6,654 bases of DNA from Kiritimatiellia bacterium (lineage in GTDB: Bacteria > Verrucomicrobiota > Kiritimatiellia > RFP12 > UBA1067). How positions within the stretch are numbered: the stretch's first letter is position 1; the number at the start of each line of letters is the position of its first letter. A model generated the notes under the pieces. That model was not told where the DNA came from, did not search any database, and saw only the letters and a program-made list of their open reading frames with translations. The position numbers and the translations under genes are program-made. Positions 1 to 5,369 of this stretch are shown one piece after another. The stretch is taken from NCBI GenBank assembly GCA_904502135.1, contig CAJGDE010000100.1, positions 1 through 6,654 of the forward strand, written 5' to 3'.

Positions 1-219
1 AAGCAAAGCGAGGGGACAAAAAGTAGAATCGAACTCTTTGGGAGAATTACGCCATTTTTTCCACTTCTTGTATGACCACTCCTCGCCAGGGCGCAAACGG
101 AAACGCGGGCGGTAAGTATGCATATCAAGGTACTGCCCGGCAAAAGTGCGAGCCTCACTATACGTCCAACCATAGTGATAGGCATAATAATAAGCGGAAT
201 GTTTATATTTATTAGCCAT
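1..219 (-). CDS. Unrecognised Tyr/Trp-rich protein, N-terminal 73 codons (3' end outside window)
   Basis: An open frame starts with ATG at 219 and runs 73 codons without a stop to base 1, so only the N-terminal part is visible. I do not recognise the family. The translation begins MANKYKHSAYYYAYHYGWTY and is strongly aromatic and basic: about eleven Tyr and five Trp, with a KKWKKW patch around residues 51-56 and an RPRFRLRPG stretch around 37-45. No signal peptide or membrane segment is visible. A weak purine-rich element (AAAAGG) lies about 7 nt before the ATG. The gene follows the repeat-rich gap on the same strand as everything else here. The uninterrupted frame and biased composition favour a real gene, but with the stop outside the window a chance frame cannot be excluded. 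Confidence 0.5.
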   Translation of the reverse strand, partial: MANKYKHSAYYYAYHYGWTYSEARTFAGQYLDMHTYRPRFRLRPGEEWSYKKWKKWRNSPKEFDSTFCPLALL

Positions 220-314
220 TTAGAACCTTTTCGAATTCGACCTGCCCCTACCTTACCTCTTGTTAATCTACACTGTTTTTTTTAGAAGCTTTCTTTAACT
301 ATTACCCTTTTAGA

Positions 315-375
315 ACTGAGATAATCGGAGAAGCACTGAGAAGTTAACACTGAGAAGAACTGAGAAGTTTTAAGA
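315..375. repeat. Degenerate tandem repeat of ACTGAGAAG
   Basis: ACTGAG occurs at 315, 335, 349 and 359. The last three copies extend to ACTGAGAAG, and 335-348 and 359 onward continue into GTTA/GTTT. The first copy is followed after a short interruption by GGAGAAG. Spacing is irregular (20, 14 and 10 nt), so this is a degraded or variable-unit array rather than a clean microsatellite. It lies 95-155 nt upstream of the left-edge ORF. It resembles in style the short GAG/CAG-type intergenic phrases seen in some PVC and planctomycete genomes, but that comparison is from memory. Function is unknown. Confidence 0.7.
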
Positions 376-490
376 GACGCGGATATTATAACATAAAATG
401 AGAATTTTATGCGGAAAATTCTTGAGGGAGTATGCGGTTGTTGTTTCGGGCGCAGCTCCTGTTTTTCAACTATGCGTTTTGAGAGTGGAC

Positions 491-554
491 AAACATTCCA
501 ACATTCAAACATTCAAACATTCAAACATTCAAACATTAAAGCATTCCAACATTA
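491..554. repeat. Eight tandem copies of an 8-mer, consensus AAACATTC
   Basis: Eight consecutive 8-nt units fill 491-554 without gaps: AAACATTC, CAACATTC, three more AAACATTC, AAACATTA, AAGCATTC and CAACATTA. Copies at 491, 507, 515 and 523 are identical, and the array decays at its right end. The related array at 2420-2457 carries the reverse complement (GAATGTTT/GAATGTTA). The two arrays therefore face each other across the AAA-ATPase-like gene. Confidence 0.95.
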
Positions 555-655
555 AACCACGCTCCCACTCCAGCCTATGCAGGGGGGGCCGCGAAAGTAA
601 GGCTCTAAAACTTCTCGGACTTGGCGAACTTTGCGTGAGTTATAAGGCGATTGGC

Positions 656-764
656 AAAAAATGCAGCGCGTGTAGATGTGCAGTAAGGCGCAAAGACATT
701 CCCCCAGATTAACGCACAATTACGGAAAATCCACTATTTAAACATTGCGCCTTATCGCTGCATT
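656..764 (-). terminator. Long imperfect hairpin with T-run, candidate terminator of the AAA-ATPase-like gene
   Basis: The segment 745-764 reads TTGCGCCTTATCGCTGCATT. Its two halves are complementary to TAAGGCGCAA at 684-693 and AATGCAGCG at 660-668, giving a 10-bp and a 9-bp helix separated by a 15-nt bulge on one side, with a loop of about 51 nt. On the minus strand the last arm runs directly into six T residues (661-656). It lies 43 nt past the stop of the AAA-ATPase-like gene. A third related ATAAGGCG copy is at 642-649. The T-run and position suggest a terminator, but the loop is long for one, so it could equally be a structured RNA element or a degraded repeat. Confidence 0.4.
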
Positions 765-806
765 CTCCCAAACGAAGCGATAGGAATTTGATGGGAAAAC
801 ATTTCT

Positions 807-2378
807 CTAAAACCTCTCAACCCCAAAATCCACAAGCTCGCGTGTTTTGGAATCGAATGAAAGAGCGATCAGCCAAACAGGGCGCGTTTCGGCGCGATAA
901 GGCTCAGCGTAGCCCTTCTCGCGAATCTGCTTAAATGCCGAATCTACCGGCTCATCAACCTTAAGCTCAAAAATGCATACCATTGCGGGATGACGGGCGA
1001 TTATATCCGCACGGCCGTTAGCGCTCACCGCCTCCATAGTAAACTCAAAGCCCTGACTCGCGAGCAAGAACGAAAGGCAACGGCCGTAGGAATTTTCGTG
1101 GATGCGTTTCTCCGTAGGGCCATACGCCATTGCCGCATAGAGCGATTTAAGACCTTCGAAGAAGTCATCCCAGCAGCCCGTGAGAAGTTTCTTGCCGAGC
1201 GAACTTGCCCATGCTACAGTCTCTTTTGCAGCAACTCCAGCCATCAAAGTGCAAAGATCACGGCGAACTTCCTCATCTGGAACTCCGAGCGTATACGACT
1301 GCGTGATGGGATCATAATCTTTTACAGTCAAATATCCCGACTGAAATAGCATCGCTATCGGCTTGAGATTTCGCAATTCCGCAACATCAAACTCGTCATC
1401 TGAAACTCCTCTAATCGCTTCTGGGTCAACTTTAAGAACATCCTCGCGCTTCAAATAATTCATCAGCATTGAAGGTCGGCCTGTCGTTGCCCATGTAGCG
1501 GAAAAATAAGGCTCTTTTCTAAAAAGCGTATAGGCGACTGAAATCGGATTATAGACTGTAGTCGGGATATTTTTCGCAAAGCGAAAACCGTTATACCACT
1601 TTTTAAGTTGACCGCGATAATCTTCGTAAGATTTACCCATCTTCGCGGCATGGTCACGAAGATGCTCTTCAAAAAATTGAGAAAGTTCCTCTTCGGTATA
1701 ACCGAACATCGTGGCGTAATCATCATCTTGCGAAATATCGACAATGTTATTAAGCGCAGAGAATACAGAAAGCTTTGTAAACTTCGAAACCCCCGTCATC
1801 AGCATAAAGCGTATATCGCCAGTGCGGTTTTTCATCTGCGAATAAAGAGCCGAAAGACGCGCGCGCACAGCCTCGGCAACTTCTATATTGTCAAGCGTGT
1901 GCCCAATCGGCGCATCATATTCGTCAATGAGAATGACTACGCCATTGCCGCCGTTCGCGGCGGAAAGCGATTCAATGGCCATGCCGAAATTTGCAGACGG
2001 GGAAATGGAATTATTGTAAATATATCCGCTCTTCTCAAGGCGATCCTGCACATGAAACGCAAAGGACTCGTCAAACCTCTCAAGGCTCGCAGTATCAACA
2101 TCATTAAACTCAAAGTGAATGACAGGATACTTCTCCCACGCCCAAGAAGTCTTATCAATATAAAGCCCATCAAAGAGTTCGCGTCTTCCTTGAAAGATGG
2201 CTTTAAGCACCGAAATCGTCAGTGACTTTCCAAAGCGTCGAGGACGTGAAGCGAAAACCAACTTAGATCCTTTAGTGGAAATAAGGCGATGCATATACAT
2301 CGTCTTATCAACATAAACACATCCGTCTTTTCTTAAAGACGAAAAATCAGCAGTATCTGTCGCTATTGGTTTCATCAT
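807..2378 (-). CDS. AAA-ATPase-like / DUF1703 PD-(D/E)XK nuclease-like protein
   Basis: A 523-residue protein with the architecture of the AAA-ATPase_like (PF09820) plus DUF1703 nuclease-like (PF08011) family, at about the usual full length. The N-terminal TADFSSLRKDGCVYVDKT stretch (residues 9-26) is the family signature. A Walker A-type loop follows at 44-53 (SRPRRFGKSL) and a Walker B strand at 147-157 (VVILIDEYDAP). The MLMTGVSKF segment near 192-200 resembles a sensor region. The C-terminal domain retains PD-(D/E)XK residues: D458 in GRAD, E471 and K473 in FELK, and Q484 in KQIREKGY. Both the ATPase and nuclease centres therefore look intact. Biological role of the family is not established; nucleic-acid cleavage in defence or in mobile elements has been proposed. 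The start is supported by the family N-terminus, although Met1 and Met2 are adjacent. There is no Shine-Dalgarno sequence, and a TATAAT sits just upstream. It stands alone between inverted 8-mer arrays. Confidence 0.92.
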   Translation of the reverse strand: MMKPIATDTADFSSLRKDGCVYVDKTMYMHRLISTKGSKLVFASRPRRFGKSLTISVLKAIFQGRRELFDGLYIDKTSWAWEKYPVIHFEFNDVDTASLERFDESFAFHVQDRLEKSGYIYNNSISPSANFGMAIESLSAANGGNGVVILIDEYDAPIGHTLDNIEVAEAVRARLSALYSQMKNRTGDIRFMLMTGVSKFTKLSVFSALNNIVDISQDDDYATMFGYTEEELSQFFEEHLRDHAAKMGKSYEDYRGQLKKWYNGFRFAKNIPTTVYNPISVAYTLFRKEPYFSATWATTGRPSMLMNYLKREDVLKVDPEAIRGVSDDEFDVAELRNLKPIAMLFQSGYLTVKDYDPITQSYTLGVPDEEVRRDLCTLMAGVAAKETVAWASSLGKKLLTGCWDDFFEGLKSLYAAMAYGPTEKRIHENSYGRCLSFLLASQGFEFTMEAVSANGRADIIARHPAMVCIFELKVDEPVDSAFKQIREKGYAEPYRAETRPVWLIALSFDSKTRELVDFGVERF

Positions 2379-2384
2379 GCAGAT

Positions 2385-2390
2385 ATTATA
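2385..2390 (-). promoter_or_regulatory. -10 box (TATAAT) immediately before the AAA-ATPase-like gene
   Basis: On the minus strand a perfect TATAAT is followed by six bases and then the ATG at 2378. With usual spacing, transcription would begin at or next to the start codon, which implies a leaderless message. No purine-rich ribosome site lies between. No convincing -35 hexamer is found 16-18 nt upstream, where the sequence is the CTCCCTCC tract. TATAAT could occur by chance in this AT-rich spot. Confidence 0.5.
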
Positions 2391-2419
2391 GCATTTTTTG
2401 AGGCAGGAGGGAGGCGAGA

Positions 2420-2457
2420 GAATGTTAGAATGTTTGAATGTTAGAATGTTTGAATGG
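2420..2457. repeat. 8-mer tandem repeat GAATGTTA/GAATGTTT (inverse of the array at 491-554)
   Basis: Four full units alternate GAATGTTA, GAATGTTT, GAATGTTA, GAATGTTT from 2420 to 2451, with a partial fifth GAATGG at 2452-2457. This makes a 16-nt higher-order unit present twice. Read on the minus strand it is AAACATTC/TAACATTC, matching the unit of the array at 491-554. It fills much of the 97-nt gap between the NusG paralogue's stop and the AAA-ATPase-like start. Confidence 0.93.
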
Positions 2458-2475
2458 TCCCTCTTCCCACATTAC

Positions 2476-3003
2476 TTAACTCGCCTTTTCGCAGTCATTA
2501 GGAGAAAGCGTAACTGATATCGCCTGCCCGAGCATCTCTACATTGATAACTATATTGGTCTTTCCTTCGTCCCGCACGACAAAACCCTCAACCCCCGCGA
2601 AAGGACCTGTCTTTACCCGGATGCGGTCGCCCTCTTTCAAAAGCTCCATCTTTCGAACCGCCGCGCCCGTTCTGCTCACACGAATGACATTGTGAAGTTG
2701 GCGGATAAGAAGCTTCTCGTCATTAACCTTTATCGTCGCAACGATAAGATTTGTCTTCATCATCGTAACGCGATCATAGGCGTTAAGCTTCGCTATCACA
2801 TATCCCGGAAATATCGGAAGCTCCGTTATCACCTTGCGACGCTGCCGGCAGACCTTCTTTTTAAAAAGCGGAAGAATATACCATAACTTATACCGCTTGA
2901 GATATTCAGCCGCTTTCTTCTCCGTTCTCGGCTTTACATGCAAAACGCACCAATGCCGTATTAGAGCTGCGATTTCGGGATTATCATCTGTTTTTGAATA
3001 CAT
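2476..3003 (-). CDS. NusG-family transcription (anti)termination paralogue
   Basis: A 175-residue protein with two NusG-family domains. The NGN domain spans about residues 17-105, starting with WCVLHVKPRTEKKAAEYL and containing the PIFPGYVIAKL core at 63-73. The KOW domain spans about 123-150 (EGDRIRVKTGPFAGVEGFV). NGN binds RNA polymerase near the clamp to promote elongation; KOW contacts nucleic acid, ribosome or Rho. The context argues for a specialised paralogue (RfaH/UpxY/LoaP-like) rather than housekeeping NusG, which normally neighbours secE and rplK. I chose the ATG at 3003, which leaves 19 nt after the upstream gene's stop. A TTG at 3039 in frame would add 12 residues and overlap that gene by 17 nt. 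Neither start has a clear Shine-Dalgarno sequence, so translation may be coupled to the upstream gene. No polysaccharide operon follows, so its target is not evident. Confidence 0.85.
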   Translation of the reverse strand: MYSKTDDNPEIAALIRHWCVLHVKPRTEKKAAEYLKRYKLWYILPLFKKKVCRQRRKVITELPIFPGYVIAKLNAYDRVTMMKTNLIVATIKVNDEKLLIRQLHNVIRVSRTGAAVRKMELLKEGDRIRVKTGPFAGVEGFVVRDEGKTNIVINVEMLGQAISVTLSPNDCEKAS

Positions 3004-3022
3004 GATAAAATGAAAGGGCGAT

Positions 3023-4093
3023 TCAGCGGCACAATTCAAGCGTCAGCATCGCAAAGGCCGTACACAGCACAGGGTCAGCCTCCCAAAATCGGTTATTGTC
3101 GTTAACCCAGCTTCCATCCTTTTTCTGCAGCGACAACAGCTTCTGAGAAAGTTCTTTCTTCCAGTCATGTCCGCCGACCTCTTTCGCCCCTGATGCGCTG
3201 AGGGCTCTTGCCATAATATCGTAAAAATAGTAAAGTCCCTGATTGCCCATACCGGGGTTTTCATCGACAGACCAATTTTTGGAAAGATATTCAAAAGCCT
3301 GCCTGACACGCGCGTCGCTGCGATCAAGCTTGGCGTGACACATCGAAAGAACGGCGGCATACGTCATCGAACCGTAAGCGCGAAGATGAACTCTACCTTT
3401 TTTATCAACGCTCTTGCCGGCCTGCGCGGTCGTTTCGTTATAAGCAGCTCCTCCCGCCTGAGGGCCGTCTTTTTTCATCAGATTTTCAACAAACTTGAGC
3501 GCCTGGGACCAATTTACGTCAACCCGGGAAGAGCCATGGCGAAATTCCTCCAGAGACTCAGTGCGACGCATCGCGTCAAGCGCATACGATGTATTGGAAA
3601 GATCGGCGTAACGGCGGCGCGAGATTTTATCGTAGCCGAAACCGCCGGCCATCGTGTCGTCGCCGACAAGCTGGGACGAAGCTATGTACTCACGCGCCTT
3701 AAGAAGCGCACTGCTGGCAGCCATCTTCGACTCAAAGAGAGCCGAAAGACAGACGGCCGTATTGTAATTTCCAAGGCCCGATCCTCCGCGCCCCGGCTTT
3801 GGAACATAGAAGCCTCCGTCCGGACGCTGAGTAGAAAGAATATATGCGGCCGCAAGTTTGCGCGACGCTTCTACTCTTGAGGAAAAATCTTTATCAGAAA
3901 GTTCTCCTAAGCCCGATAGCGCCCACAGGGGAAGCGCGCTTAGAGCTGGCATTTGCCTATCGCTCCAATACCCTGAACTATCTTGTTTTGAAAGGAGAAA
4001 ATTCGCGCCCTTTACTAGCGCTTCGTCTATTGAAGCGAAAATCATTGCCGCGGACATAGCGACGAATGCCGCCAAACACAATTTTTTCTTCAT
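3023..4093 (-). CDS. Secreted prenyltransferase/squalene-oxidase repeat protein (terpenoid-cyclase fold)
   Basis: A 356-residue protein with a signal peptide: MKKK, then a hydrophobic stretch to about residue 19, and a likely cleavage after Ala20 (MIFA/S). The mature part carries squalene-cyclase-type repeats of the alpha/alpha-toroid fold: QDSSGYW at 37-43, QRPDGGF at 89-95, GGFGY at 150-154 and QKKDGSW at 323-329. The segments ADLSNTSYALDAMR (163-176) and LRAYGSMTYAAVLSM (237-251) also suit this fold. The DXDD acid motif of squalene-hopene cyclases is absent and the protein is about half their length, so cyclase activity is not supported; a carbohydrate- or protein-interacting role outside the cytoplasm is possible. 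ATG 4093 is chosen because AGGAGG lies 6 nt upstream; upstream in-frame ATGs at 4111 and 4108 have no such site and would spoil the signal peptide. It follows the rplI terminator and precedes the NusG paralogue by 19 nt. Confidence 0.85.
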   Translation of the reverse strand: MKKKLCLAAFVAMSAAMIFASIDEALVKGANFLLSKQDSSGYWSDRQMPALSALPLWALSGLGELSDKDFSSRVEASRKLAAAYILSTQRPDGGFYVPKPGRGGSGLGNYNTAVCLSALFESKMAASSALLKAREYIASSQLVGDDTMAGGFGYDKISRRRYADLSNTSYALDAMRRTESLEEFRHGSSRVDVNWSQALKFVENLMKKDGPQAGGAAYNETTAQAGKSVDKKGRVHLRAYGSMTYAAVLSMCHAKLDRSDARVRQAFEYLSKNWSVDENPGMGNQGLYYFYDIMARALSASGAKEVGGHDWKKELSQKLLSLQKKDGSWVNDNNRFWEADPVLCTAFAMLTLELCR

Positions 4094-4099
4094 AAATCC

Positions 4100-4105
4100 C
4101 CTCCT
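4100..4105 (-). promoter_or_regulatory. Shine-Dalgarno AGGAGG fixing the start of the secreted repeat protein
   Basis: On the minus strand AGGAGG is followed by a 6-nt spacer and the ATG at 4093. This perfect site favours that ATG over the two in-frame ATGs at 4111 and 4108, which lie upstream of or adjacent to the site. Confidence 0.85.
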
Positions 4106-4121
4106 CATCATTCAAGTTCTT

Positions 4122-4154
4122 AAAAAGAAACGGAGCCCCGAAAACGAGGCTCCG
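4122..4154 (-). terminator. Rho-independent terminator after rplI
   Basis: Arms CGGAGCC (4131-4137) and GGCTCCG (4148-4154) form a 7-bp GC-rich stem. Two further pairs inside it, past one mismatch, enclose an AAAA loop on the plus strand (TTTT in the minus-strand transcript). On the minus strand the stem is followed directly by TTTCTTTTT (4130-4122). It begins 24 nt after the rplI stop and ends 28 nt before the start of the next gene, so it should end most transcripts of the ribosomal cluster. Confidence 0.9.
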
Positions 4155-4178
4155 CACTCTTTATGATTCACCTGAGAA

Positions 4179-4643
4179 TCAACCGGCGGCGCCTTCGTCA
4201 AGAATCGAGATCTTGAACTTGACCGAAACGCCATGGCCGAGATCGATCTTCGGCTCATATTCGCCAACGGTCTTAAGCGCACCGTCAAGCTCGAGCTGAG
4301 AACGCTCAATCTTGATTCCGCGGTTGGCTTCGATCGCCGCGAGAATATCTGTCTCGCTGATAGCACCGTAAAGCTTAGAGCCGTCGATGGTAGGAGCAGA
4401 AACTGTAATCTCGAGCTTTTCGAGTTTCTTAGCGACCTCAAGAGCAGCCTTCTTAAGCTCAGCGGCGCGAGCTGCGCGCTCAGCCTCAAGCTTCTTAAGT
4501 CTGCGCTTGGCAGCCTCGGTAGCAAGAGCGGCAAGACCCTGAGGGAAAAGGAAGTTGCGGGCATAACCGGGGGCGACCTTAACGATCTCACCCACCTTGC
4601 CGAGCTTCTTCACGTTATCCATGAGCATGACTTCGATTTGCAT
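4179..4643 (-). CDS. rplI: 50S ribosomal protein bL9
   Basis: A 154-residue protein of usual bL9 length (about 148-150) with the three expected parts. The N-terminal 23S-rRNA-binding domain covers about residues 1-50 and has the conserved LGKVGEIVKVAPGYARNFLFPQGLAALAT stretch. A long charged helix (about 45-80, rich in Ala, Lys and Glu) follows. The C-terminal domain starts near residue 82 and includes GSKLYGAISETDI. bL9 binds near the base of the L1 stalk and affects frame maintenance and ribosome spacing. Its AAGGAAGGGAG ribosome site begins right at the rpsR stop codon and ends about 8 nt before the ATG. The intergenic gap is only 16 nt, so it is co-transcribed with rpsR. It is the last gene before the terminator. 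Confidence 0.98.
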   Translation of the reverse strand: MQIEVMLMDNVKKLGKVGEIVKVAPGYARNFLFPQGLAALATEAAKRRLKKLEAERAARAAELKKAALEVAKKLEKLEITVSAPTIDGSKLYGAISETDILAAIEANRGIKIERSQLELDGALKTVGEYEPKIDLGHGVSVKFKISILDEGAAG

Positions 4644-4659
4644 CGTTTAGCTCCCTTCC

Positions 4660-4890
4660 TTAGGCCATGAGGCCCATGTTGCGGGCGCGCTTGACGCCCT
4701 GACGGATCTGGCGCTGCTGAGCGGAAGTAACTCCCGTAATGCGCGCAGGAAGAATCTTTCCATAATCCGTGATGTAATACTTAAGTGTCTCAATGTCATT
4801 GACATCGATCTGGTCGTTAGGACCAAGCGGCGGACGTTTTCTCGCGGCAAATTCCTCGCCAGCAGAGCTATTGGATTTCTTGAAAGCCAT
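4660..4890 (-). CDS. rpsR: 30S ribosomal protein bS18
   Basis: A 76-residue protein of typical bS18 length. The conserved core runs from about residue 31: DIETLKYYITDYGKILPARITG, then QRQIRQGVKRARNMGLM to the end. bS18 pairs with bS6 on the 30S platform, which agrees with rpsF lying two genes upstream. The protein has no cysteine, so it is the zinc-free form of bS18. The start is supported by AAGGA about 8 nt before the ATG at 4890. The 30-nt gap to the ssb stop shows no terminator, consistent with a single transcript rpsF-ssb-rpsR-rplI. Confidence 0.98.
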   Translation of the reverse strand: MAFKKSNSSAGEEFAARKRPPLGPNDQIDVNDIETLKYYITDYGKILPARITGVTSAQQRQIRQGVKRARNMGLMA

Positions 4891-4920
4891 AGTGGTTTCC
4901 TTTTAAAAGTTTGTTAGAAG

Positions 4921-5331
4921 TTAAAACGGCATATCGTCAGAATCGCCATCCTGCACGGCAGGAGGAATATCCTGTCTCATGGAAGAGCCGCCAAGGCGAT
5001 CTCCCTGAGGAAGGAACTTAATCGTAGAAGCGCGGACTTTAAGCTTTTGGTGCTTAACGCCGTCTTTTTCCCACGAATCCATCTGCAGGCGGCCCTCTAC
5101 GAGAATGGATCTTCCTTTCGAAAGATACTGCCCGCAAAGTTCAGCCAACTTATCCCATGCATCAACATCGATGAACACGGGGAATTCCTGCATATTGCCA
5201 TTACGGTCGCGGCGGCGCTCGTTAATAGCGAGGCCTAAACGCGCAACTTTCATCCCCGTTGAGCCCGTTGCGCGAACATCGGGATCGCGCGTGAGGTTGC
5301 CCATCAGTATTACTTTATTGAATGACGCCAT
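4921..5331 (-). CDS. ssb: Single-stranded DNA-binding protein
   Basis: A 136-residue SSB. The N-terminal OB fold (about residues 1-106) opens with MASFNKVILMGNLTRDPDVR and contains the VDAWDKLAELCGQYLSKG and ILVEGRLQMDSW segments, the latter two being the usual DNA-wrapping strands. A short linker of about 20 residues leads to the acidic tip DSDDMPF, the standard docking peptide for replication and repair partners. It coats ssDNA during replication, recombination and repair. A GGAG motif (5340-5343) lies 8 nt before the ATG, and the gap from the rpsF stop is 38 nt. Its position between rpsF and rpsR is the classical bacterial arrangement. Both ends of the protein are intact, so it is probably the main chromosomal SSB. 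Confidence 0.98.
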   Translation of the reverse strand: MASFNKVILMGNLTRDPDVRATGSTGMKVARLGLAINERRRDRNGNMQEFPVFIDVDAWDKLAELCGQYLSKGRSILVEGRLQMDSWEKDGVKHQKLKVRASTIKFLPQGDRLGGSSMRQDIPPAVQDGDSDDMPF

Positions 5332-5369
5332 TGTTCCGACTCCAATCCGTTATGATTCAAAACGTCCGA

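Larger units (their letters stand above)
220..806. other. 587-nt repeat-rich intergenic region without a credible gene
   Basis: This gap separates the AAA-ATPase-like gene from the partial ORF at the left edge. It holds two different short tandem repeats (ACTGAGAAG type at 315-375 and AAACATTC type at 491-554) and a long imperfect hairpin (656-764), each listed separately. The only sizeable open frames are one of about 104 codons on the plus strand (398-712), which reads through the 8-mer array and so yields a repetitive HSNIQTFK-type peptide, and one of 76 codons on the minus strand. Neither has a ribosome binding site or looks like a protein. No strong promoter for the left-edge ORF was seen. 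Confidence 0.7.

Noticed and set aside
491..554. Possible CRISPR array
   Set aside because: The units are 8 nt and contiguous with no spacers, so this is a simple tandem repeat; no cas gene is present.
398..712. Plus-strand open frame of 104 codons
   Set aside because: It is made largely of the translated 8-mer array, has no ribosome binding site, and its composition is unlike a normal protein.
656..764. Integron attC site
   Set aside because: The bulged hairpin is suggestive, but the expected RYYYAAC/GTTRRRY end boxes are not present in the right places and there is no integrase.
1608..2225. Plus-strand open frame of 205 codons
   Set aside because: It lies wholly antisense to the AAA_like/DUF1703 gene, whose motifs are clear; basic, low-sense translation with no recognisable domain.
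3003..3039. TTG start at 3039 for the NusG paralogue
   Set aside because: It would overlap the upstream gene by 17 nt, has no ribosome site, and adds 12 residues that do not resemble a NusG N-terminus; kept only as an alternative.
3335..3880. Plus-strand open frame of 181 codons
   Set aside because: Antisense shadow of the secreted repeat protein, with no domain or start signal.
4094..4111. Upstream ATG starts (4111, 4108) for the secreted repeat protein
   Set aside because: They precede or overlap the AGGAGG site that fits ATG 4093, and would add MMRRGF ahead of a normal signal peptide.
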